Source of the DNA: an uncultured Alphaproteobacteria bacterium
GTDB taxonomy: Bacteria > Pseudomonadota > Alphaproteobacteria > HIMB59 > GCA-002718135
Reading direction: 5' to 3'
Length of the DNA stretch: 64,000 nucleotides
NCBI GenBank assembly: GCA_902590695.1
Contig: CACIXR010000003.1
Location: 112,135 to 176,134, forward strand
The position numbers were made by a program, and so were the translations under genes. Below, piece by piece: positions 9,442 to 17,768 of this stretch. The notes below the pieces were generated by a model. It did no database searches. It saw only the letters and a list, made by a program, of their open reading frames with translations, and was not told the DNA's origin. Position 1 is the stretch's first letter, and each line of letters begins with the position of its first letter.

Positions 9442-9935
9442 CTGCCTATAGAACCAAGAGCACATTTTTTACCATCTATCCATATAGCGTTTGACAAATT
9501 TGCTTCATCAAACATTGCACCTGAAATATTAGCACCAAGTAGATTTGCCTCATATAGATTTGCACCTTTAAAAGTCGCTCCAAAGAGATTAGATCCTTCA
9601 AAGTTTACTTTTGCAAGGTTTGCATTATCAAAGTTAGCATTATTACAATTAGCTCCCTGTAAATTTGATGCATATAAATTTGAATTACTGAAATTTGAGA
9701 AGATAAAATTACCAATAGATAAATTTGAATTATTAAGTTGAGATTTTTCAAAATTAGATAAAGATAAATTAACTCCTGACATTTGAGAATTTGCCAAGCC
9801 AGTACCAGATAGATCGAGATTTTCTACAAAATTACAATTAGTCCAGTCTACCTCATTTGCAGGTTGATCACTACAAGCAGCAAATACAGAGTAAGAGCTA
9901 AATAAACTGAATACAAATAAAATTAAGAATCTCAT
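9432..9935 (-). CDS. Secreted pentapeptide-repeat protein
   Basis: 167 residues with a signal peptide (MRFLILFVFSLFSSYSVFA, cut before ACSDQ). About 20 tandem A(N/D)LxX-type pentapeptides follow from residue 40 to 155, such as 'ANFDNANLAKVNFEGSNLFG' and 'ANLYEANLLGANISGAMFDE'. Such repeats fold as a right-handed quadrilateral beta-helix. Paired cysteines near the ends (C21, C34, and 'KKCALGSIGSC') may form disulfides in the periplasm. Function is unknown; cytoplasmic Qnr-type gyrase protection is unlikely because of the export signal. The 3' end overlaps the small lipoprotein frame. Confidence 0.85.
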   Translation of the reverse strand: MRFLILFVFSLFSSYSVFAACSDQPANEVDWTNCNFVENLDLSGTGLANSQMSGVNLSLSNFEKSQLNNSNLSIGNFIFSNFSNSNLYASNLQGANCNNANFDNANLAKVNFEGSNLFGATFKGANLYEANLLGANISGAMFDEANLSNAIWIDGKKCALGSIGSCQ

Positions 9936-9976
9936 ATGGATTTTTTAAGATCAGTTTATGTTAAATTTAAGGCAAA

Positions 9977-11911
9977 TTAGCGTGAAGTGAGTTTTAATTC
10001 AATCCTTCTATTTTGCTGTAGATCGCTCTCGGTTTCTCCATCACTTATAGGAAAAAACTCTCCATATCCTGCCGATGCTAATCTATTTGGTGGAAAACCA
10101 AGATCAAGAAGAAGTTTTAAAACTGTATTAGCTCTTGCTGAAGATAATTCCCAGTTAGATGGATATCTGATTGTCTGTATAGGGTTTTTGTCTGTGTGTC
10201 CTTCTACCATTATAATCCAATCAATATCTGATGGAATATCATTAGTAGTCTCTTTTAAAGTAAGACCAATTTCACTTAATTTTTCTTTACCAGATAGTTG
10301 TAAATCTGCTGAAGCAGAGTCAAATAATAGCTCTGATTCAAAAATAAATCTATCTCCTACAATTTTAATATCTTTTCTATCACCTAAAATAGATTTTAGT
10401 TTTCCAAAAAACTCAGATCTATATTTTTGAAGTTCAAATACTTTTGATGTAAGGGCTTTATTTAACTTTTCACCTAATACCTCTATTTCTAAATCTTTAA
10501 TCAAAGCCTGACTTTCACTAGCTTCTAAAGCACTATTAAGTAAAGCAATTTCTTTTTGCAGAGTGTCAATTTGATTAGAAAGAATTTCTACCTGTTCTAA
10601 TGTTTTTGAAGATTGTATTTCCATATTTTTAATTTCTTCAAGTGATGTTTCTTTTTGCGTTTGTTTTTCTTGTTCTAATAATGCAATTTGATTTTGAAGT
10701 AGCTCAAGTTTATCAAGTTGTTGTTTTTGTTTATCTTCAGACAAAGAAAGTACATTATTCAATTCAGATATTTTTCCTCGCAAATTAAAAATGGTGCTAT
10801 CTTTCTGAATTAAATCTTTATTTAATCTTGCTAATTCTTCATTTTTAAACCTAATTGCATCAAGTTGCTCATTAAGTGATGCATCTTTTAAGCCCAGACT
10901 ATCATTAATTTCTAAAAGATCATTCATTAGTTCTTGATATTGGGATATTTGACTTTGTAATTCTTCATCCCTTAATGAAAGTTCAACATTCGTCTTTTCT
11001 AATTCATCATTTAATCTTAGAAGTTTTTCATTTTGATTTTGTAATTCTTCATCCCTTAATGAAAGTTCAACATTCGTCTTTTCTAATTCATCATTTAATC
11101 TTAGAAGTTTTTCATTTTGATTTTGTAATTCTTCATCTCTTAATGATAGTTCAGTGTTTGTATTTTCTAATTCATCATTTAAACTTAGAAGCTTTTCATT
11201 TTTATTTTTAATTGCAAGTAACTGCTCTTCAATACCTCCTTCCTCTAGACCCAGACTTTCGTTAATGGCCATTAAATTTTCATTCTTCTTATTTAATTCT
11301 GCTATTGTAGATTTGAGAGATTTTTCACTTTCAAGTAGTTTAAAATTAGCATTATCTAATTCTTGATTAAGTATTTTTAGTTGATCAATTCTTGTTGCAA
11401 GTGCTTTATTAATTCGTTCACCAAGTCCCTCGGTTTCAAGTAAAGTAATTTCTTGTCCTTCATAAGTTTCTAATGCATTTGCAACTATTCTCAGTTCTTT
11501 TAAAAGACTACTAATTTGCTCGGATAAAGCTATTATATTTTGTTCCTGAACAAATATTTCTGATCGTTTTTTTGCAACATCAGTTTGTAATTGCTCACTT
11601 AATAATTGCTCACTTTGTAAATTTAATTCTGTATCTTCAAGTTTTTTCTCAGTTTCAGAAAGAGTTGAAAGAGCTTCTTCTTTATCTTTAGTTTCAATAA
11701 CAAGTATTTTAGATAATTCATTTATTTGTGTTCTTAAATCTTGAAGCGCCTTATCTCGGCCAGATATAGCATCACTCAGATATATTTGCGAAACAGTAAA
11801 AACCATTAGCACAAATATGATTACTATTAAAAGAGTAGCTAGAACATCGACAAAACCGGGCCAAATATTTGTTGTATCAGCAAGTCTATTTCTTAAAGAC
11901 CTAGTAGACAT
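9977..11911 (-). CDS. MotB/OmpA-like peptidoglycan-anchored protein with long periplasmic coiled coil
   Basis: 644 residues. One membrane helix (about 19-45) carries the proton-pathway aspartate in 'WPGFVDVLATLLIVIIFVLM', as in MotB. Residues 50 to about 500 are almost unbroken coiled coil, including nearly identical 28-residue repeats around 'NEKLLRLNDELEKTNVELSL'. The C-terminal OmpA-like domain has 'IMVEGHTDKNPI', 'YPSNWELSSARA' and 'NRRIELKLTSR', which bind peptidoglycan. The gene follows its MotA/TolQ-like partner by 2 bases. No flagellar genes are near, so a flagellar stator is unlikely. It is probably a cell-envelope force transducer common in alphaproteobacteria; the exact role is unknown. 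Confidence 0.88.
   Translation of the reverse strand: MSTRSLRNRLADTTNIWPGFVDVLATLLIVIIFVLMVFTVSQIYLSDAISGRDKALQDLRTQINELSKILVIETKDKEEALSTLSETEKKLEDTELNLQSEQLLSEQLQTDVAKKRSEIFVQEQNIIALSEQISSLLKELRIVANALETYEGQEITLLETEGLGERINKALATRIDQLKILNQELDNANFKLLESEKSLKSTIAELNKKNENLMAINESLGLEEGGIEEQLLAIKNKNEKLLSLNDELENTNTELSLRDEELQNQNEKLLRLNDELEKTNVELSLRDEELQNQNEKLLRLNDELEKTNVELSLRDEELQSQISQYQELMNDLLEINDSLGLKDASLNEQLDAIRFKNEELARLNKDLIQKDSTIFNLRGKISELNNVLSLSEDKQKQQLDKLELLQNQIALLEQEKQTQKETSLEEIKNMEIQSSKTLEQVEILSNQIDTLQKEIALLNSALEASESQALIKDLEIEVLGEKLNKALTSKVFELQKYRSEFFGKLKSILGDRKDIKIVGDRFIFESELLFDSASADLQLSGKEKLSEIGLTLKETTNDIPSDIDWIIMVEGHTDKNPIQTIRYPSNWELSSARANTVLKLLLDLGFPPNRLASAGYGEFFPISDGETESDLQQNRRIELKLTSR
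10961..11212 (-). repeat. 84-bp tandem repeat inside the coiled-coil gene (three copies)
   Basis: Three consecutive 84-base units begin at 10961, 11045 and 11129. Units one and two are nearly identical; unit three has several substitutions. Each unit encodes 28 residues, exactly four heptads, so copy changes keep both reading frame and coiled-coil register. Confidence 0.85.
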
Positions 11912-11913
11912 TA

Positions 11914-12939
11914 TTATTTTTTAATTTTCTTTAGTTCTTTTTCAATTTTCTGAAAATATTCTTTTACTTTTTTTGCTTCTAATATTCCATTTTTGCTTAA
12001 AGCTTCTGTAAGGTTCATTAGTGTAGATTGTGTGTTTAATTGTGAAGATAAAAAATTTGATAATTGCTTATCAAGATTTGAAGAGTTGGAATTGATTTTG
12101 TTAAGTATTTCATTAAACTTCTCTAAATTGTTTGAAATTTTAGTTTGATTATCAGATGATTTTTTAAAAGCATTTAGGAGGTTTTCTAAGTTATCATAGA
12201 TTTTTTGAATTGCTTCACCTGTAGGCTTATCTTCTACTTTAGAAAAATCTGGAGAAGAATTGCTATTAAGGATTTTTTCAAAGTATTGACTAAATTTATT
12301 TTGAGCTTGTCCAAGATTTAAATCAAGTAATCCTAATATTAAAGAGCCAGCTAAACCTAATAAAGAACTGCTAAATGCAATACTCATTCCTTCTAGTGGA
12401 GCATTTAATCCATCTTTAAGAGAATTAAAAAAACCTGCAACATTTGTATCATCTATACCTAGGCCGCTGATAACATTGCCAACAGATCCAATAGTTTTTA
12501 GAAGTCCCCAGAAAGTCCCTAGGAGTCCTAAAAAGACTAGCAAGCCTACCAGGTAACGAGAAGTTTCTCTTATGCTTATCAATGTCATATCAGAATTCTC
12601 TATCAATCTATTTATTGATGAACTTTTAAAAACAAATTTTCCGTCAAGATTTTTTAATTCAAGAGAAATATTTTTGTCTTGCCCTCTTAAATTAGAGAAT
12701 GCTTCTATAGAATTTGTAATATTAAAATTCGAGAAAGATATATATTTGTAATTTAAGTTAATGAGATGAAAAAAATTAAATACAATTCCAGTTAACAGGG
12801 CTAATAAAATTATAATGTTAATAAAAATATTTGATAAAAAAGCATTTTGTAGAACTGGGTATAATAAAACAACAATAACAAAGACAGTGACTAAGAAAAT
12901 TGATGCTCTAATTATATAATTATTTAAGGATAGCTCCAT
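11914..12939 (-). CDS. MotA/TolQ/ExbB-family proton channel protein
   Basis: 341 residues with an N-terminal pair of membrane helices (about 10-60) and a second pair around residues 130-210 containing 'LVGLLVFLGLLGTFWGLLKT' and 'LNAPLEGMSIAFSSSLLGLA'. This is the MotA/TolQ/ExbB core that forms the ion channel with a MotB-like partner. The cytoplasmic C-terminal 120 residues are polar and probably helical ('LENLLNAFKKSSDNQTKISN'). The MotB-like gene begins 2 bases after its stop. The protein should energise the periplasmic coiled-coil partner using the proton gradient; its target is unknown. Confidence 0.85.
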   Translation of the reverse strand: MELSLNNYIIRASIFLVTVFVIVVLLYPVLQNAFLSNIFINIIILLALLTGIVFNFFHLINLNYKYISFSNFNITNSIEAFSNLRGQDKNISLELKNLDGKFVFKSSSINRLIENSDMTLISIRETSRYLVGLLVFLGLLGTFWGLLKTIGSVGNVISGLGIDDTNVAGFFNSLKDGLNAPLEGMSIAFSSSLLGLAGSLILGLLDLNLGQAQNKFSQYFEKILNSNSSPDFSKVEDKPTGEAIQKIYDNLENLLNAFKKSSDNQTKISNNLEKFNEILNKINSNSSNLDKQLSNFLSSQLNTQSTLMNLTEALSKNGILEAKKVKEYFQKIEKELKKIKK

Positions 12940-12989
12940 AAACGAAAGATTATATTACCTGTCTTGGAAATTCAATAAATATAAACTGT

Positions 12990-14174
12990 TTAGTTGTAGA
13001 TATAATTTCTTGTGAGAGGCAAATTGTTAATATTTTTTGCAATTTGTATTTGGAAAACAACATTACCCATATTTACAAAGGAATACTTACTTGCCAATAG
13101 ATAAAACTCCCACATTCTAAAAAAACGCTGATCAAACATATTTATAATTTTATCTTTATTTTCAATAATATTTTGATACCATTTGGAAAGTGTGTGAGCG
13201 TAATGTAGTCTTAATACTTCAACATCTGTTACATTTATATTAAGTTTTTGTGTTGCATTCATTACTTCAGATAATGATGGAATATAACCACCAGGAAAAA
13301 TGTATTTTCTTATCCAAGGACTTGTAGCAGTTGGTTTACCCCTTTGACCAATTGTATGCAAAAGAAAAACACCATTTTCTTTCAGAATATCATTAGCTTT
13401 ACTTAAATAAGTTTTAAAATATTTAACACCAACATGCTCAAACATACCAACTGATACAATGCGATCATATTTTTCCGTCTCATTTCTATAATCTTGTAGC
13501 GCAAAAGAAACTTTATCAGCCAAACCTTCTTTTTGTGCTCGCTCAGATGCAGTTTTAAATTGATTTTCTGAAAGTGTAATTCCTTTAACTTTGGCGCCAG
13601 TAGATTTAGCTATTTCAATTGCCATTCCTCCCCAACCACACCCAATATCAAGAACATCCATATTTTCTGTAATTTGAAGTTTTTTAATTATATGTTGTTT
13701 TTTATCTTTCTGCGCTTGATCCAAACTCATATTGGGATTGTGAAAATATGCGCAAGAATATTGCATATCCTGATCAAGAAATAATTTATATAAATCCTCA
13801 TTTATATCGTAGTGGTGTGCTACATTTTTTTTTGAATTTACAAGCTGATTAATCTGCTGAAATGACATGAAAATAGAAGATAAATATTCATAAAATTTAT
13901 AAAACTTATTGTTAGAAATAAAGTCATCGTAACAATTAGTTATTAAATTAAGAAAGTCTTCTATAGTGCCTTTTTCTACAACTAACTCTTCATTCATATA
14001 TGCTTCACCTATATGCAGATTAGGGTTTAAGAATAGTTTTCTTTCAATAGATTTGTTTTTCAGTCTTATACAAACGTGAGGGTTTGAATTTCCAAATTTA
14101 TGGGTCTTGCCATTAGAATCTATGATTTCTAATGTTCCATCAAAGTTAAGTTTTTTCAGTATACTGAATAACAT
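12990..14174 (-). CDS. cfa: Cyclopropane-fatty-acyl-phospholipid synthase family methyltransferase
   Basis: SAM-dependent enzyme methylenating unsaturated acyl chains of membrane phospholipids. 394 residues, matching Cfa (about 380). The N-terminal domain includes 'HIGEAYMNEELVVEKGTIED'. The methyltransferase domain has 'MQYSCAYF', the SAM loop 'MDVLDIGCGWGGMAIEIA', 'GITLSENQFKTA', 'RIVSVGMFEHVG' and 'YIFPGGYIPSLSEV'. The C-terminal 'LRLHYAHTLSKWYQNI' is family-typical. A different CFA-family methyl transfer such as tuberculostearate-type synthesis is possible. It stands alone between the MotA-like and GcrA-like genes. Confidence 0.93.
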   Translation of the reverse strand: MLFSILKKLNFDGTLEIIDSNGKTHKFGNSNPHVCIRLKNKSIERKLFLNPNLHIGEAYMNEELVVEKGTIEDFLNLITNCYDDFISNNKFYKFYEYLSSIFMSFQQINQLVNSKKNVAHHYDINEDLYKLFLDQDMQYSCAYFHNPNMSLDQAQKDKKQHIIKKLQITENMDVLDIGCGWGGMAIEIAKSTGAKVKGITLSENQFKTASERAQKEGLADKVSFALQDYRNETEKYDRIVSVGMFEHVGVKYFKTYLSKANDILKENGVFLLHTIGQRGKPTATSPWIRKYIFPGGYIPSLSEVMNATQKLNINVTDVEVLRLHYAHTLSKWYQNIIENKDKIINMFDQRFFRMWEFYLLASKYSFVNMGNVVFQIQIAKNINNLPLTRNYIYN

Positions 14175-14260
14175 GTCTTTTTATTTTAAGAAAAACGTCT
14201 CTTATGTCAATAACTCTGAATTATTAACATTTGATGAGAAAATAATTTGTAGAGGTTGAC

Positions 14261-14485
14261 TTAAGCAGCAATGCGACGATTTTTTTGAGCTTCTTTTTCT
14301 TTTTTAAGCTCTTTTTCGTCAATATATGCAGCATCACAGTGACTCTGACAATAAGGCTTCCCATCAACGGTATCAGCCTCACAAAAATGAAAATCTTTCT
14401 CTTGTGGATCTCCAATTGGCCATTGGCAACTTGAGAAACTGTGCATCACACTGTTTTGTTTAAAATAGTTTTTTAATATAGACAT
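14261..14485 (-). CDS. Small protein with GcrA-type C-terminal zinc-finger-like motif, lacking the HTH domain
   Basis: 74 residues. The core 'CQWPIGDPQEKDFHFC', followed by 'GKPYCQSHC', is the conserved C-terminal motif of the alphaproteobacterial cell-cycle regulator GcrA; C20, C35, C46, H49 and C50 could bind a metal. GcrA normally starts with a helix-turn-helix ('WTDERVELLKKLW' type) that reads methylated GANTC sites. Nothing like it is encoded here or in the 150 bases upstream, where all frames are closed. The C-terminus ends in a basic helix (ELKKEKEAQKNRRIAA). GcrA's C-terminal part contacts RNA polymerase sigma-70, so a stand-alone modulator is possible; that is inference. Confidence 0.7.
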   Translation of the reverse strand: MSILKNYFKQNSVMHSFSSCQWPIGDPQEKDFHFCEADTVDGKPYCQSHCDAAYIDEKELKKEKEAQKNRRIAA

Positions 14486-14638
14486 AATATTTTAATAATT
14501 TCGAGGTAGTTTATATTTATGAAAAAACCAGTATTCAACATTAAATATAAAAAAGTTGTTAATTATCAATATGTTAGTATCTTGCTCTTTATGACCTACT
14601 ATATGTTGATACATAATTTATAATAAAAACGAATCGGT

Positions 14639-14821
14639 TTATCGAAAAAATAAAATTATAAACAATAGTGCCAAAAAAAACAGATAGGATTTGATTATAA
14701 AACTTTTAGTTAATTTGGATTTAGGAGGTTTTCTCAGATATATAAAGAAAACAATAGTACTCCAAAATAATAAAAGTATTACCCAGCCTGTTAAAAATGC
14801 GTAATAAAAATCGACAGACAT
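14639..14821 (-). CDS. Hypothetical small membrane protein (60 aa)
   Basis: 60 residues with two strongly hydrophobic helices, about 8-28 and 43-59, joined by a basic loop (RKPPKSKLTKSF). By the positive-inside rule both ends would face the periplasm. It lies 20 bases downstream of msrA on the same strand, so it may be cotranscribed. I do not recognise a family. A low-complexity AT-rich frame could look similar by chance, hence moderate confidence. Confidence 0.45.
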   Translation of the reverse strand: MSVDFYYAFLTGWVILLLFWSTIVFFIYLRKPPKSKLTKSFIIKSYLFFLALLFIILFFR

Positions 14822-14841
14822 CAGTTCCCTAAAGAATTAAT

Positions 14842-15303
14842 CTATATAGCGCAGTGTAAACCTGTTTTTTGGATATATTTTTGATGATATTCTTCAGCTT
14901 TATAGAATTCCTTAGCTTCTGATATTTCAGTAACAATATTTAATCCAGCACTTTTAGCATATTCATTTTTAGAATGAATAGATTTATTTTTTTGATCTTC
15001 ATTATAATAATATATCGCTGATCTATATTGTGTTCCAATGTCGGGACCTTGTCTATTTAAAGTGGTAGGATCATGACACTTCCAGAAAACCATCAAAAGA
15101 TCTTCATAAGATATTTTAGAATTATCAAATTCAACTAAAACAACCTCAGTATGATTTGTATTTCCTTGGCAAACACTTTCATAAGAAGGGTTAATAGTAT
15201 CGCCTCCAGAATAACCAACTAAGGTATTTATTACACCTGGAGTTTTACAAAATGTTTCTTCCACACCCCAGAAACAACCTGCACCAAATAATGCTTTTTC
15301 CAT
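14842..15303 (-). CDS. msrA: Peptide-methionine (S)-S-oxide reductase
   Basis: Repairs oxidised methionine in proteins. 153 residues, a compact MsrA. The catalytic cysteine is in 'FGAGCFWGVEETF'; 'GYSGGDTINPSYESVCQGNT' and 'HTEVVLVEFD' follow, then 'GPDIGTQYRSAIYY'. The protein ends 'EYHQKYIQKTGLHCAI', whose cysteine may act as resolving residue. It diverges from the Nudix gene across 40 bases. No msrB is fused or adjacent. Confidence 0.95.
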   Translation of the reverse strand: MEKALFGAGCFWGVEETFCKTPGVINTLVGYSGGDTINPSYESVCQGNTNHTEVVLVEFDNSKISYEDLLMVFWKCHDPTTLNRQGPDIGTQYRSAIYYYNEDQKNKSIHSKNEYAKSAGLNIVTEISEAKEFYKAEEYHQKYIQKTGLHCAI

Positions 15304-15343
15304 ATTTATAGATATATATGTAATATAAAATATATCAATTTTT

Positions 15344-15925
15344 ATGAGCCCAAAATTTAAAATTTTAGATAAAAAGAATATTCACGACGGTTTCTTTAAA
15401 ATGAATGAGGTTACTCTTAAATACAAAAAATATAATGGAGATTGGAGTAATGAAATAAAAAGGGAGTTATTTGGTGGTGCACAAGTATCTGCAGTCTTAC
15501 CATATGACCCTGTAAATAAAAAAATTGTTTTAATTCAACAGTTCAGACCAGGGACAATTTCTAAAGATAATCAAAATTATCTAGATGAAATAGTTGCTGG
15601 AATAATTGATCCTGGTGAAACTCCAGAAGATACCGCAAAAAGAGAATGCTTTGAAGAAACTGGATGTGAAGTAAGCAATCTTTCATCTATACAAGGTTAC
15701 TTTCCTGCCCCAGGATCATCAGAATCTTTTTATAATCTTTTTTTAGGAGAGGTAATTGCTCCAGATAAAGAAATTATAAGAGGTCTAGAGAATGAAAATG
15801 AGGATATATTAGTTAAAAGTTATAGTTTTGATGAGGTAAAAACAAAGATGAATAAAAAAGAAATTTTAAATGGACTTACACTAATAGCATTACAATGGTT
15901 TTTTTTAAATATTGAACGAACCTAA
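15344..15925 (+). CDS. Nudix hydrolase, ADP-ribose pyrophosphatase type
   Basis: 193 residues. The Nudix box is complete: G-x5-E-x7-REUxEExGU reads 'GIIDPGETPEDTAKRECFEE' followed by TGCE, around residues 87-110. Upstream 'AVLPYDPVNKKIVLIQQFRP' and downstream 'GYFPAPGSSESFYNLFLGEV' match the NudF/YffH ADP-ribose or GDP-mannose pyrophosphatase subgroup. The likely role is clearance of nucleoside diphosphate sugars. It ends in a CTAA tetranucleotide shared with the convergent hypothetical gene. Confidence 0.88.
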   Translation: MSPKFKILDKKNIHDGFFKMNEVTLKYKKYNGDWSNEIKRELFGGAQVSAVLPYDPVNKKIVLIQQFRPGTISKDNQNYLDEIVAGIIDPGETPEDTAKRECFEETGCEVSNLSSIQGYFPAPGSSESFYNLFLGEVIAPDKEIIRGLENENEDILVKSYSFDEVKTKMNKKEILNGLTLIALQWFFLNIERT

Positions 15926-16257
15926 GTTCCTATACCTCTTTCATAAGGTTGAACTAATTCTTTACATATTAAGTTCATATCTAAAGTCTCAACATTTTTA
16001 TCTATAGTTTGATATTCCTGACACTCATATAATTCGTTATCTTTTTGGAGAACTGTAACAAATAAGATTATTATTAAATCATTTCCAACCTCTATGTCAC
16101 TTATAGCGTAGCTCTTTACTTCAAATCCTTCATTAATAAGATCTTTATAAGATTTCTCTGACTCTAACCATTGATCTATATTTGGATTAGCTATTGATAG
16201 GTTAGAAAAACACAAAAATACAGAAAATAAAAAAATAGTTAGTTTGCTTTTAACCAT
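15922..16257 (-). CDS. Hypothetical secreted protein (111 aa)
   Basis: Signal peptide MVKSKLTIFLFSVFLCFSNL followed by SIA and mature residues from NPNIDQW. The mature part of about 85 residues has a predicted beta-strand 'DLIIILFVTVLQ' and two cysteines (YECQEY, NLICKEL) that could form a disulfide. No family recognised. Its first codons overlap the 3' end of the peroxiredoxin gene by 19 bases, so the two are probably cotranscribed. Confidence 0.6.
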   Translation of the reverse strand: MVKSKLTIFLFSVFLCFSNLSIANPNIDQWLESEKSYKDLINEGFEVKSYAISDIEVGNDLIIILFVTVLQKDNELYECQEYQTIDKNVETLDMNLICKELVQPYERGIGT

Positions 16258-16781
16258 AGTAGAACTTCATTTATATGTTTGTTAGGGGGAAAAATAGGGT
16301 AGAATACTTTTTTAACAATATTTTTTTCCACAATAAGAGTTAATCTTTTAAAATAAATTTTGTTTTCAATTTCAAAATATGGCATTTTTAATGAATTTAG
16401 CAAAATATGTTTTGAATCACTTAAAACATCATAAGGAATTACTAATCTATCTGTCATTTCCTTAATATAATCTATTGTTTGAGTCGATACTCCTATAGGC
16501 AGCGCATTTAGTTTGATTAACTCTTCATAGTTATCTCTAAAACTACAGGTCTCCACGGTACAGCCAGTAGCTCCTGGTGTTTGATTCCAATTTTTAGGTA
16601 AACTTTCATTAGGATTACCTGTCATAGGATAAAAATATAAAATTAAGCGAAAAGTGTCATATCTTTTTATTTTTAATAGATTTCCCTGTTGATTTTTAAG
16701 AGAAATATCTGGCAAAAACTTATTTAAAAGATGGTTAGCTTTTCCATCATTTTGCGGTTTAGGAAATTTGCTATAATCCAT
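16239..16781 (-). CDS. Peroxiredoxin (AhpC/TSA, BCP-like)
   Basis: Thiol peroxidase of about 180 residues with a thioredoxin fold. The peroxidatic region reads 'NQTPGATGCTVETCSFRDNY', with two cysteines five apart as in atypical two-Cys BCP enzymes. 'ILYFYPMTGNP' precedes it. 'GVSTQTIDYIKEMTDRLVIP' and 'YDVLSDSK' are standard for this family. I start at the ATG at 16781 because an upstream ATG at 16838 would run into the divergent ureohydrolase gene and adds non-homologous residues. It would detoxify hydrogen or organic peroxides. Confidence 0.82.
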   Translation of the reverse strand: MDYSKFPKPQNDGKANHLLNKFLPDISLKNQQGNLLKIKRYDTFRLILYFYPMTGNPNESLPKNWNQTPGATGCTVETCSFRDNYEELIKLNALPIGVSTQTIDYIKEMTDRLVIPYDVLSDSKHILLNSLKMPYFEIENKIYFKRLTLIVEKNIVKKVFYPIFPPNKHINEVLLWLKAN

Positions 16782-16829
16782 AGTAATTTGTCTTGTATAA
16801 TCCAACTCTATATACCATAAGATACTTTT

Positions 16830-17768
16830 ATGACTCAAATTAAACCTCTATCGAGTATGGAAACTCCTCGCTTTGCTGATGTTGCTACTTTTTTTCGTTT
16901 ACCTGTTGTGAAAGATTTAAATAAATTAGACTACTGTATTGCAGGTATACCATGGGATGGAGGAACTACTAATAGACCTGGAGCTAGACATGGACCAAGA
17001 GAAATTAGAAATGCATCGTCACTTGTAAGGCTTTATCACCCTGTTTCACTTAAGAGCCCTTATGATAAATTTAATGTTGCAGATATTGGCGATTGTCCGG
17101 TAAATCCAGCGGACTTAAGTGATAGTTTAGATAAAATAGAAAAATTTTATTCAAATATTTATAATTCCAAAACAATACCATTATCAATTGGAGGTGATCA
17201 CTTAATTAGCCTACCAATTCTTAGAGGTATAGCTAAAGAAAAACCAGTAGGTTTATTTCAGTTTGATTCTCATTCTGATACTTGGGACACTTATTTTGGA
17301 GGATTTAAATATACTCATGGCACACCATTTAGAAGAGCTATAGAAGAAAATCTAATAGATCCAAAAAAATATGTAATCCTTGGTCTTCGTGGAGCTTTAT
17401 ATGATCCTGAAGATTTAAGTTGGGCTAGAGAACAAGGTGTAACTATTATTACTATAGATGATTACTATGAAATGGGATTTAATAAATGTATTGAAAAAAT
17501 TTATGAAGTTTTAGCTAATACAGATACTTATTTTACATTTGATATTGATGGAATAGACCCAACTTTTGCACCAGGTACTGGAACTCCAGAAGTTGGAGGC
17601 TTTAATGTGAGAGAGGCACAAACTATTATAAGAGCACTAAACAAAATCAATTTTGTAGGAGGTGATGTTGTAGAGGTATCACCACCATTTGATGTAAATA
17701 ATATGACTTCATTAGTAGGAGCAACGATTGCCTTTGAAATGCTTTGTACTATGACAAAAGTAAATTAA
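16830..17768 (+). CDS. speB: Agmatinase/ureohydrolase family protein
   Basis: Binuclear manganese enzyme of the arginase superfamily releasing urea from a guanidino compound. 312 residues. Metal ligands appear as 'SIGGDHLISLP', 'QFDSHSDTWD' and 'FDIDGIDPTFAPGTGTPEVG'. The N-terminal 'GIPWDGGTTNRPGARHGPRE' matches agmatinase, guanidinobutyrase and guanidinopropionase alike. The substrate is thus uncertain; agmatine is the default and gives putrescine. It ends in a TTAA shared with the convergent eda gene. Confidence 0.88.
   Translation: MTQIKPLSSMETPRFADVATFFRLPVVKDLNKLDYCIAGIPWDGGTTNRPGARHGPREIRNASSLVRLYHPVSLKSPYDKFNVADIGDCPVNPADLSDSLDKIEKFYSNIYNSKTIPLSIGGDHLISLPILRGIAKEKPVGLFQFDSHSDTWDTYFGGFKYTHGTPFRRAIEENLIDPKKYVILGLRGALYDPEDLSWAREQGVTIITIDDYYEMGFNKCIEKIYEVLANTDTYFTFDIDGIDPTFAPGTGTPEVGGFNVREAQTIIRALNKINFVGGDVVEVSPPFDVNNMTSLVGATIAFEMLCTMTKVN

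Noticed and set aside
10975-11211. Plus-strand frame of 78 codons with internal repeats opposite the coiled-coil gene
   Set aside because: It is a shadow of the 84-bp tandem repeat in the real minus-strand gene.
9977-12939. MotA/MotB-like pair as a Zorya-type phage defence module
   Set aside because: No helicase or nuclease partner (ZorC/D/E) is adjacent; the long coiled coil is in the MotB-like periplasmic part rather than a cytoplasmic ZorA tail; such pairs are common envelope genes in alphaproteobacteria.
14224-14415. 63-codon minus-strand frame overlapping the GcrA-motif gene
   Set aside because: Overlaps in another frame, is lysine/leucine low complexity, and has no recognisable motif; the GcrA motif is in the competing frame.
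14486-14638. Search of the 150-base gap for a tRNA, small RNA or remains of a GcrA HTH domain
   Set aside because: No cloverleaf, no terminator and only closed frames; AT-rich spacer or promoter is the simplest reading.
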